Origin: Geomonas silvestris
GTDB taxonomy: Bacteria; Desulfobacterota; Desulfuromonadia; Geobacterales; Geobacteraceae
DNA: 64,000 nucleotides
Direction of reading: 5' to 3'
NCBI RefSeq assembly: GCF_014193515.1
Contig: NZ_BLXX01000011.1
Coordinates: 62,001-126,000 of the forward strand
This document shows positions 27,538 through 35,272 of the stretch, in pieces. Both the position numbers and the translations under genes were made by a program. Position 1 is the first letter of the stretch, and each line of letters begins with the position of its first letter. Under the pieces are notes generated by a model. That model was not told the origin of the DNA. It did not search any database and saw only the letters and a program-made list of their open reading frames with translations.

Positions 27538-27564
27538 CGTCGGAGAGCACACGAGGACAGTAAA

Positions 27565-27605
27565 AAGCCGCCGGACCCAGATGGGCCGGCGGCTTTTGTT
27601 TTTTG
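27565..27605 (+). terminator. Terminator after thiC
   Basis: AAGCCGCCGG (27565-27574) pairs with CCGGCGGCTT (27586-27595), followed by a T-rich tail, 28 nt after the thiC stop. Confidence 0.85.
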
Positions 27606-27614
27606 GGATTTTTT

Positions 27615-27898
27615 TGCCACGCAGGCATGGAGCACACGGAGGAAACCAGGCAAAGGCAACGTCTTAAGGTTACTGCCAGGAAAGCTCAAGGCAGCAGTGG
27701 AGCAAACCGGCGCCACAAAAGAAAACTGGCCCGGCCTGAAGCGTTAGCGCCATAGGCCGAACCAGTTTATTTTTGCTGTAGTTGATGTTCTTGATGGCTC
27801 GTTCGTGTAGTGGTTAGCTCTGCTCTGACCTGCCGAGCATCTGAACCATGCTTACTCGGTGTTTCGCCTTTCTCCGTGTGCTCCGTGTCTCCGTGGCA
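27615..27898. repeat. Dispersed CCACGGAG-type repeat pair (copy 5) after thiC
   Basis: A degenerate left arm (27615-27643, GCCACGCAGGCATGGAGCAC) and a good right arm (27867-27898, ending GTGTCTCCGTGGC) enclose about 220 nt. The enclosed DNA has a second hairpin (27723-27775) and no gene I can support. Confidence 0.7.
27723..27775 (+). terminator. Second hairpin with T-rich tail downstream of thiC
   Basis: AAACTGG..GGCCT and AGGCC..CCAGTTT form a long interrupted stem followed by ATTTTT. It could back up the thiC terminator or stop minus-strand transcripts. Confidence 0.55.
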
Positions 27899-27908
27899 AA
27901 AAAAGTTA

Positions 27909-28262
27909 TCAGCTGAACGCGGTCAGGTACCCCCACCAGCTCCCGCCGACTACAATAGCGAAGAGCAGGACGTGCTTGATCACCAGCATCTTACGCCGGG
28001 TCTTCTCGGCCTCGGGGCCGTAGAAGTTGTCCACGTAGGTGAAGGTGCGCATGCCGCCGGTCGCGAAGATGGTGACTGCGGCCCCCACGCTGTTCCAGAA
28101 GAAGAAGCGCTCGATTCCCGCGATGGTCCCGGCAAGGGCCGGCTCACCGGCACGGTAGCCGTGCAGCAGGTAGATGGCGATCAGGTCGGACAGCCAGTAA
28201 CCGGTGGCGAAGTCGTGGATGAAGCCGTTTAACACGACGGCGATTTTCTTGATGCTCTCCAA
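27909..28262 (-). CDS. Small integral membrane protein of unknown function
   Basis: A 117-aa protein with about three membrane helices (GYWLSDLIAIYLLHGY; FFFWNSVGAAVTIFATGGM; MLVIKHVLLFAIVVGGSWW). The start is a TTG (MESIKKIAVVLNGFIHD) with AGGAG 6 nt upstream. It follows the B12-radical SAM gene by 27 nt in the same direction, so the two are likely an operon. No domain is recognised; histidines at the membrane faces could bind a metal or heme, which is speculative. Confidence 0.7.
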   Translation of the reverse strand: MESIKKIAVVLNGFIHDFATGYWLSDLIAIYLLHGYRAGEPALAGTIAGIERFFFWNSVGAAVTIFATGGMRTFTYVDNFYGPEAEKTRRKMLVIKHVLLFAIVVGGSWWGYLTAFS

Positions 28263-28289
28263 AGCGGCTCCTGTTGGTCTCGGCGTTCG

Positions 28290-29822
28290 CTACGGGATCG
28301 GCGCGCAGGTGTGCGGATGCCCGCCCTTCCCCGCCGGCTTGTGCGGCGGCTGCATCCCCTTCACGGTCTTTAGAAGCTCCCGCACCTCGGGCGGCATCTC
28401 CTTCCCCTCCTGCTTCATGGCGCTCTTCATCTGCCCCGCCAGGTAGCTGTGGTTCATCAACAGGTCGAGCACCGAAAGCATGAACTCCTGCTTCCAGGGG
28501 GAGAGCTTGTGCAGGTTCTGGAACTTGTGCATGAAGAACTTCTGGCTCGCCTTGCCCAGCTCGCGCTCCAGTTCCTCGAGGGTCATGTTCTTAGGCTTGA
28601 TGACCGGCTCGACCAGGTTGTACTTGCGGTAGTCCTTGGTCGCCACGTAGGGCTCGAGCTCCGGGTAGAGCTCGGCGTAGGGCCAGGGGGCGATCGCCAG
28701 GAAGAAGCCCATGTCGGGGTTGTAGTGCTTGGCGAGCTCGATGGTCGCCGCGATCGACTCCGGCGTGTCGTCGGGCATCCCCAGGACGAAGGAGGTCTCC
28801 GAGACGATGTCGGCGCCGTTTATGATGTCGATCGCCTGCTTGGACTGCTCCACCTTGGTGTTCTTGTTGAAGAGGTCGAGCGTCGCCTGGTCCCCCGCCT
28901 CGACCCCCACGTAGATGTGCTCCACCCCCGCCTCGCGGTAGCGGTCCATGATGTCGGCGTCCCTCAGGATGTCGTCCACCCGGGTCTCCATGAGGAGCTT
29001 CACCCCCACCTTGCGCTCGATCATCAGGTCGAGGATGCGCACCCAGCGCTCCCGGTCCAGGGTCGGGATCTCGTCGGAGAGCATCGCCACCTCGACGCCG
29101 TAGCTGTCGCGCAAAAGCTCCAGCTCGGCCACGAAGTTCTCGGCGCTGCGGGCACGCCAGGACTGGGCCCAGAAGAGCTGCTGGGAGCAGAAGGAGCACT
29201 TCTCCATGCAGCCGCGCGAGGAGGAGACGATGGCCAGGCGCGCGTTGTTCTTGGCACGGTAGCTGTAGATGGGCCACTCCACCAGGTCCCACGCCATGGG
29301 GAGCGCGTCCAGGTCCTGGATCGGGGCCGCCTTCGGGGTCACAACCACGCCGCCGTCGCGCCAGAAGGCAAGCCCGGGAACGGTGGAGGGATCCCCCTTG
29401 GCGTTGAGGCAGTCCAGAAGCTTCACCAGGGTCACTTCCCCCTCGCCGCGCACCACGAAATCGACCGTATCGTGTTCTTCCTTGAGGATCTCGTCGTAGC
29501 AGAAGGTGGCATGCACGTTGCCGTGCACCGTAACGACCTCCGGGTTGATCTGTTTGGCCAGTGCGGTCACTTCCAGCGCATGGGCGATGGAGGCGGTGAA
29601 CGAGGTCGTGGCTACCACGTCGGGGTTGAAGGCACGGATGCGCGCCTCGATGTCGGGCCATTTGTGCCACAAGGACATCGCATCGTAGTAGTCGACCTCG
29701 TACCCTGCGGCACGCAGCGATCCGGCGATGTAGACGAAGCCTACGTTGAGCCAGGTTCCGGCAGATTCCACGACTCCGGAGTGGTACGGCGGTGTGATCA
29801 GAGCCACCCGTTTGATGCTCAT
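28290..29822 (-). CDS. B12-binding-domain radical SAM protein
   Basis: A 510-aa protein. Residues ~1-150 form the cobalamin-binding fold (VALITPPYHSGVVESAGTWLNVGFVYIAGSLRAAGYEVDYYDA). The radical SAM domain has SRGCMEKCSFCSQQ (CX3CX2C) near residue 215, followed by DEIPTLDRERWVRIL and IYVGVEAGDQATLDLFNKNT. Families of this type include BchE and HpnJ, which act on tetrapyrroles and lipids. The substrate is unknown here. AAGGAG sets the ATG at 29822. The C-terminus is histidine/proline-rich (KPAGKGGHPHTCAPIP). Confidence 0.85.
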   Translation of the reverse strand: MSIKRVALITPPYHSGVVESAGTWLNVGFVYIAGSLRAAGYEVDYYDAMSLWHKWPDIEARIRAFNPDVVATTSFTASIAHALEVTALAKQINPEVVTVHGNVHATFCYDEILKEEHDTVDFVVRGEGEVTLVKLLDCLNAKGDPSTVPGLAFWRDGGVVVTPKAAPIQDLDALPMAWDLVEWPIYSYRAKNNARLAIVSSSRGCMEKCSFCSQQLFWAQSWRARSAENFVAELELLRDSYGVEVAMLSDEIPTLDRERWVRILDLMIERKVGVKLLMETRVDDILRDADIMDRYREAGVEHIYVGVEAGDQATLDLFNKNTKVEQSKQAIDIINGADIVSETSFVLGMPDDTPESIAATIELAKHYNPDMGFFLAIAPWPYAELYPELEPYVATKDYRKYNLVEPVIKPKNMTLEELERELGKASQKFFMHKFQNLHKLSPWKQEFMLSVLDLLMNHSYLAGQMKSAMKQEGKEMPPEVRELLKTVKGMQPPHKPAGKGGHPHTCAPIP

Positions 29823-29883
29823 AAGACTGCTCCTTTTGGAAACATGCCTGCAGCTCAAAGGACAGAAACTGGAATAGATACAG

Positions 29884-29923
29884 TGACAGTAATCTTACGT
29901 TGTTAAGGTTACTTTGTCAGTAA
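29884..29923. promoter_or_regulatory. Imperfect inverted repeat upstream of the B12-radical SAM gene
   Basis: TGACAGTAATCTTA (29884-29897) and TAAGGTTACTTTGTCA form a dyad centred on CGTTGT, about 75 nt before the start. TGACAGT words also occur before other redox genes in this window. It may be an operator. Confidence 0.45.
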
Positions 29924-30125
29924 AAATTTTGATCTGCAAGACTGTGTAAGCGTTTGCGAATTGACGACGATGAATATCGCCAACTGCGACCTGTGCTAAT
30001 GGAAGGCCTCGTCTGTTACAGTCCCAAGCCCCCGAGGCCCGAGTGGATAGAGTCGCTTTGCGGCCAAAGAGAAATGGCCGGGGATCGCTCCCCGGCCATG
30101 GTTGCTGCTAGGTACTACGGGTTGG

Positions 30126-33100
30126 CTACCAGGCCTCGCCGCCGGTGCCGCCGCTGCTGTGCTCGCTGCAGGACGACTTGAAGTTGGCGTTGGAGAAGGT
30201 CGACCCCTTGATGTTGGTGGTCGAGCTGCCCCAGTTGGCGAAGTTCGAGCTGGCGCCGTTACCGTTGGAGCGGTAGCGCAGCGGGGAGCCGGAAGTCTGC
30301 AGCAGGCGCGAGATCTTCCCGCCGTGCGGCACCCTGATGTGGCAGGAAACACAGGCCATGATGGTAGTGTTGCTGCCGTGCTGGCCGCCGGTCACGTTGC
30401 TCTGGGTATGCCAGGCGTTGCCACCGGTGGCCGGGCGGATGGTGTGGCAGTTCATGCAGAACAGGCCGTTGTTGGTCCCCTGGTTGGTGGTGTAGGTAGC
30501 GGGGGTGAACGGAGTGCCCGAAGTTCCGCCGTTACCGGCCGCGGTATTGTACGGCCAGGCCTTGTTGACACCGGCGAGCATCCACTTGACGGAAGAGCCG
30601 TGAGGACCTTTCGATGCGGTGGAGTCGGTGTTGTGGCAGTCGGTGCAGGTCATGACGTCGCCCGGTTTCCAACCGCCGGAGAGCCGTGCCGCGGTGAGGC
30701 GGTTCGCGGTGGCCAGGGCGGTCCCGATCGGGTGCCTGGAGGCGTTGTTCGGGTTGAACTCCACCGCCAGGTCGGTCCAGGTCTGGTTCTTGCCACCCAT
30801 CTGGCCGGCGCTGGTCATGTTCTTGAACCAGCCGGTGGCCCCCATCGCCTTGGAGTGGCACTTGAAGCAGACCTGGTACTCCATGGTCGCCGCGGGGAGT
30901 GCCGTGGTGCCGGTCTGGCCGTAGGTGTTGGCGCTTACGCCCCAGGCGGTGGTCGGCGAGGCGGCAGCCCAGGTGGTGACGGTGACGCCGGTTGCACCGG
31001 TGAGGGCGCCGGCGATGGTGTTTGCCCTCAGCCCGCGTGCCGTGGTCGGCTGGCTGGTGGAGTGGTTGCCGAACTTGGCCGCGTGCGGGCTGTGGCAGTC
31101 AGCGCACTCCACGTGCCTGCTGAGTGCGATGTCGGCCAGGGTCTCGTTGGCCTTGTGCAGGCCGGTGTACTTCGAGATCTTGTGGCGCGGGCTGCGGCCG
31201 GCCGAGGTGAAGGACTTGAAGGTATCCTCGGCGGCACTTCTCATGGTGTTGGAGCCGAACCAGTCCTTGCCGTTGGTCTTCTTCAGCGTGCCACCCAGGG
31301 CGGTGTCGGTTACCTGGCTGTGGCAGCGGAAGCACATGTACTGCTCGCGGTACTGGGCGTTGGTCCCGGTACCCAGGTCGTCCAAGAGGCTCACCGACGC
31401 GCTGAAGTGCGGACCGAACTTGTTGGTCGAGGTCTGCTTGGTCTTGGTCTGCTCGTCGTTGTGGCACTTCACGCAGTTGGCCGCGAAGTTCTGGGTGCCG
31501 AAGGACGACATGGTGGTGTAGTTGTGCATACTCGCGGCGAAGGTCGCCCCGGAGATGACCGGGGTGGTGGCGACGCCGCCCGCCGCCTGGTTGGTGGTAT
31601 CCCTGGTGAGGGACGCGGTGTGGCAGGAGACGCAGATGCCGTAGGTGCCGGTCGCCAGGAAGTCCGTGTTGGTCGGGGCGGCACCCGAGGCGTTGGCGAT
31701 GTCGGTCCTCAGGTTGGCGGCCTTGGTGGTCACGGTGCCGCCGTTGTTGAAGTAGTTGTGGTCGGTGTGGCACGACGTGCAGTACACGTTGGTGGTGCTG
31801 GTCGGATAGGTACCGGCGTTCGGTGCCTGGTCTCCGATGTCGGTGGCGCTGGTACCCAGGACGTGGTGGTAGCTCGAGGTGCGGCTGGCGCCGGTGATGC
31901 TCATGGCTGCCTGGTACTCGCTGTGGCAGCCGAAGCAGGAGCTGCCGCCGGAGGAAATGCCGCCGCCTGCCGGGGTGAAGGCGTCGGAGCCGTGGGTCGA
32001 GCCGGCGTGGCCGTGGCACGAGGTGCAGCGGCTCCCCGAGTTGTGGGCGTCGCCCGCGGTCTGGGTGTAGTGGCTGGTCGAGCTGTGGCAGACGTTGCAG
32101 ATGCCGTTAAACGGCGTCGCGCTCTTCGCGTAGTCGGTGCCGGTCGGGGTAGCCGACAGGGTGAAGACGACGCCGGTCGCGGTCTGGGTGGTCGGCGCAC
32201 CGGTGGCGCGGTTCGACACACGTGCCGGGTTGTTGCGGACCATGTACTGGTTCGCGGCAGCAGCGGTGTTGAGGCCGGTACCGTGCGGCTCGTGGCAGTC
32301 CCAGCAGAACTGGCCGCCCGAGTTGGAGGCGCCGTGCTTCGCGCCGTAGTGGTCGGCCTCCACGGCCTTCGAGGTGGTGCGTTTTTTGAGCGTGGTGCTG
32401 AGGGTGACCCCGGCGCCGGTGGCCGAGTGGCAGACCAGGCAGACCGCGTTGCGGCCGTAGGCTGCGGTGGAGTAGTTCTTCAGGCGGAACGGGTTGGTGG
32501 CGACGTTGTGCCCGACGGTTGAGTCGTGGCAGAACTCGCACTGGTTGGTGACGGCGCCGAAGTTGGCGGCCGGGTTCGCGGAGCCGGCGTAGCTGCCGGA
32601 GGCGAGGCCGTGGCCGTTGCCGGCCCAGGAGCCAGTGCCGGTCATCTGGAACTTGGAGATGGTGCCGTTGTTCCAGAAGGTGGCGCCGAAGTCGGCCACG
32701 CTCGCGGTCGCGCCGTTACCGTGGCAATCCTGGCAGTTGAGGGTCGTGCCCCAGACCACCGCGTTGCCGCCGTGGCAGGTGACGTTGTTGCAGGTTCCGG
32801 TCGACTGCACCCAGGCCGCAGCAGCCCCGGCCTTGGCGGCCGAGAAGTAGACGTTCGGGGTGCGGTTTAAGTGGTAGTTGGCCGCGGAGTAGTCCTTGAA
32901 GCGCCCGCCCACGGTCGCGTTGACCGTCTTCACGTGGCAGGAGGCGCAGACCGTGGTGTCGGCGGCGCCGGCCACGTGCTTCGCGTGGCTGTTGGCGGTG
33001 GTCGCAGGTACCGCGCCGCCGTTTGCGTAGTCGGGCGCGCCGAGGGCGCTCGAGCGGCCGTGGCAGCCGTTGCACCCCAGGGCCGCGGTGCCGCCCCAGG

Positions 33101-34997
33101 CCTTGGAGCCGGTCATGTTGACGAAGACCAGCGCGCCGGGGTTGCCGTTTGAGTGGCAGTAGACGTTGGAGCAGATCTTGGTGGTCGCGTTGTAGCGGGC
33201 GCTGCCGCCGGCCTTCACGCCGGAGTAGTCGACGAAGCCGTTTACGTGCTTGGTCTTGTCGGAGACCGTGGTGTTGGCCGAGACGGTCTTCGCGTGGCAG
33301 TCCACGCAGTTAAAGCCGTTGTTGAGGCCGATAAGGGCGTTGGTCGTCGGGTTCATGTGGCGGTCGTGGCGCGCGGAGAGGGTGCTCGCGGTGGCGCCGG
33401 TCTGCTTGGTGTCGTGGCAGGCGAGGCAGGTGGTGGTCGCCGTGCCGCTCCAGGAAGCGGTAGTAAGCGGTGCGCCGCCGCGGCCGTTCGAGTGGCAGTT
33501 GTTGGTGGAGCAGGAACCGTTGGTGTACTTGAACCCCTTGGTGTCGGTGAGCGAGGTGGCCCCCGCCGCGTACTGCGCGGTAGTGATGGCCGTGCCGCCG
33601 ACCTGGGCCGCGGAGAGCGCGCTGGCGGCGCCGGTGGCGTGCGAGGCGGTCGGGTGGCAGCTCTTGCAGGAGTAGACGTAGACGCTGGCCGTGGAGCGGC
33701 TGTTGCCGGTCATGGTGGTGAAGGCTGTCGCGGTGGCGACGTGGATGCCGTGTCCCGCGGTGGTGCCGCCGGAGAGGTCGGCGTTACTCGCCCCGTGGCA
33801 GGAGGCGCAGGTAAGCGACGCCCCGCCCCACTGGATGGCGGCTGTGCCGTGGCAGTAGGTGTTGGAGCAGCTCTTGCTCCCCACCGCCGCGTTGTAGGTG
33901 GCGGTCTTGTTGGCCCCGGAGAGGTTGAAGAAGACGTCGGCCGCCTTGTTCACGTGCACGGCGAGCGTGGTGGTGCGGATCGAGGTGTTGTTCTTGGTGG
34001 TGCGCTCGTGGCACTCGTTGCAGGTGATGTTGCTCCCCGAGACGTGCCGGGTATGGCTGTTCGAGGTGGCGCTCCCCGGGGTGCCGGCGTTGGTGTAGTC
34101 GGGGGCCCCGTTGGTGGTGGAGCGGCCGTGGCAGGCGTTGCAGGCCAGGGCGCCGCTCCCCCAGGTCGGGGCGGCGTAGCTCGAGCCCGCGTAGAGCGCC
34201 GGGAGGTTCGCCGCGGCGACGTTTAAGTTACCCGAGGAGTGGCAGTAGTTGTTGGAGCAGGAGCCGAAGACCTGCGCGGCGCTCTGGCTCGGGAGGAAGT
34301 TCGCCCCGGTCCCGGAGTAGCTCCCCGAAGCGAGCCCCGCGGGGTCGGTGAGGCTCACCTTGATCTTCGCGTTGACGGCACTGGTGGCGTGGGCGAAGGG
34401 CTTCGCCTCGCCGAGCCGGTTCGGGTGGCACTTCACGCACTGGGCGGCGCCGCTGAAGTAGGCGTCGTGGCGCGCGTGGCTCCCGGCCGCACCGGTGTTC
34501 CCGCCGGACGGCGGCGCCCCGTGGCAGCTCGCGCAGTCGGTCGGGGTGCTGTAGGCGACACTCCCCCAGGCCGGCGTGGTCCGCTCGAAGTGGCAGTTCA
34601 CATTGGAGCAGGTCCCCAACGGGTTGGGCGGCACCGAGGTCTGGTTGAAGAAGGTCCTGCTGTAGGTCCCCCCCAGGGGCGAATTGTTGATGTTCCCCTG
34701 CACCTGAATCAGCTTGTCCCGGTGTCCGGTGGCGGTCAGAGCCGGACCGTGGCACTTGACGCAGGTGGCGGCGGTCGCCCCCGCGTGGCTCTGGTGGTTG
34801 CCCTTCACGGCGCCGGTGGCCGGTTCGCGCTTGCCCGTCGCCGAGTCGAGCGGCGGCATGGTGTGGCAGAAGGTGCAGTCATAGACGTACTGCGGTGCAG
34901 CCTGCGCCGAGGTACCGAAGATGAGTGCCACCCCGAAACTCAGAAGGGATGCTACCACTCGCAGATTGGGCCAAACCACCTTGTTGGAGCTCGTCAT
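30126..34997 (-). CDS. Giant exported multiheme c-type cytochrome (28 CXXCH + 6 CX4CH)
   Basis: A 1623-aa protein with an N-terminal signal peptide (VVASLLSFGVALIFGTSAQA, cleavage before APQYVYDC). I count 28 CXXCH motifs, from CTFCH to CVSCH, plus six CX4CH motifs (CSNVNCH, CSNNYCH, CSNTYCH, CSTNNCH, CSNVYCH, CNNVTCH). The CX4CH and CXXCH sites alternate in the N-terminal half, the pattern of the Geobacter CxxxxCH/CxxCH repeat domain. The C-terminal half uses only CXXCH. If all are used, up to 34 hemes would be attached. It is probably periplasmic or outer-surface and involved in extracellular electron transfer. AAGGAG precedes the start. It follows the 959-aa cytochrome gene in the same direction. 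Confidence 0.92.
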   Translation of the reverse strand: MTSSNKVVWPNLRVVASLLSFGVALIFGTSAQAAPQYVYDCTFCHTMPPLDSATGKREPATGAVKGNHQSHAGATAATCVKCHGPALTATGHRDKLIQVQGNINNSPLGGTYSRTFFNQTSVPPNPLGTCSNVNCHFERTTPAWGSVAYSTPTDCASCHGAPPSGGNTGAAGSHARHDAYFSGAAQCVKCHPNRLGEAKPFAHATSAVNAKIKVSLTDPAGLASGSYSGTGANFLPSQSAAQVFGSCSNNYCHSSGNLNVAAANLPALYAGSSYAAPTWGSGALACNACHGRSTTNGAPDYTNAGTPGSATSNSHTRHVSGSNITCNECHERTTKNNTSIRTTTLAVHVNKAADVFFNLSGANKTATYNAAVGSKSCSNTYCHGTAAIQWGGASLTCASCHGASNADLSGGTTAGHGIHVATATAFTTMTGNSRSTASVYVYSCKSCHPTASHATGAASALSAAQVGGTAITTAQYAAGATSLTDTKGFKYTNGSCSTNNCHSNGRGGAPLTTASWSGTATTTCLACHDTKQTGATASTLSARHDRHMNPTTNALIGLNNGFNCVDCHAKTVSANTTVSDKTKHVNGFVDYSGVKAGGSARYNATTKICSNVYCHSNGNPGALVFVNMTGSKAWGGTAALGCNGCHGRSSALGAPDYANGGAVPATTANSHAKHVAGAADTTVCASCHVKTVNATVGGRFKDYSAANYHLNRTPNVYFSAAKAGAAAAWVQSTGTCNNVTCHGGNAVVWGTTLNCQDCHGNGATASVADFGATFWNNGTISKFQMTGTGSWAGNGHGLASGSYAGSANPAANFGAVTNQCEFCHDSTVGHNVATNPFRLKNYSTAAYGRNAVCLVCHSATGAGVTLSTTLKKRTTSKAVEADHYGAKHGASNSGGQFCWDCHEPHGTGLNTAAAANQYMVRNNPARVSNRATGAPTTQTATGVVFTLSATPTGTDYAKSATPFNGICNVCHSSTSHYTQTAGDAHNSGSRCTSCHGHAGSTHGSDAFTPAGGGISSGGSSCFGCHSEYQAAMSITGASRTSSYHHVLGTSATDIGDQAPNAGTYPTSTTNVYCTSCHTDHNYFNNGGTVTTKAANLRTDIANASGAAPTNTDFLATGTYGICVSCHTASLTRDTTNQAAGGVATTPVISGATFAASMHNYTTMSSFGTQNFAANCVKCHNDEQTKTKQTSTNKFGPHFSASVSLLDDLGTGTNAQYREQYMCFRCHSQVTDTALGGTLKKTNGKDWFGSNTMRSAAEDTFKSFTSAGRSPRHKISKYTGLHKANETLADIALSRHVECADCHSPHAAKFGNHSTSQPTTARGLRANTIAGALTGATGVTVTTWAAASPTTAWGVSANTYGQTGTTALPAATMEYQVCFKCHSKAMGATGWFKNMTSAGQMGGKNQTWTDLAVEFNPNNASRHPIGTALATANRLTAARLSGGWKPGDVMTCTDCHNTDSTASKGPHGSSVKWMLAGVNKAWPYNTAAGNGGTSGTPFTPATYTTNQGTNNGLFCMNCHTIRPATGGNAWHTQSNVTGGQHGSNTTIMACVSCHIRVPHGGKISRLLQTSGSPLRYRSNGNGASSNFANWGSSTTNIKGSTFSNANFKSSCSEHSSGGTGGEAW

Positions 34998-35201
34998 ATT
35001 CTACTCCTTGTCTTGATAACAACTGACACTAGATCCATTAAACTTTTTAGTTGCAACCGGGACAGGCCGAGAACTTCGCCGTCCGGAATTTTTTCATAGC
35101 TCGGGGCCCTGTAGTCACAGATTTGGGCATTTATTCTCAAAGGTTTCCCAGGTTACTGTCATAGGGATCAGGGATGACTGTCACAGCTTTTCTTCTGAGA
35201 G

Positions 35202-35230
35202 TACCGGTGGGGGGCAGGCCCCCACCGGTA
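35202..35230. repeat. Strong hairpin between the two giant cytochrome genes
   Basis: TACCGGTGGGGG (35202-35213) and its exact complement (35219-35230) with a 5-nt loop, 43 nt after the stop of the upstream cytochrome gene. No T-tract follows on the minus strand, so it may protect the mRNA end or give partial termination. Confidence 0.6.
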
Positions 35231-35272
35231 AGGTGTATACCATTACTTTCCACTAAGTAAAGCTGACAAATA

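Noticed and set aside
30102-32522. 806-aa plus-strand open frame opposite the giant cytochrome
   Set aside because: It is the mirror of the highly biased cytochrome codons: Val/Gly/Ala-rich, no domain, no ribosome-binding site. The minus-strand frame has a signal peptide and dozens of heme motifs.
35000-35272. A further GEMM riboswitch before the 1623-aa cytochrome
   Set aside because: I looked for AAACCA...GGGACGCAAAGCC-type landmarks on the minus strand and found none; only a hairpin and the ACTGTCA words are present.
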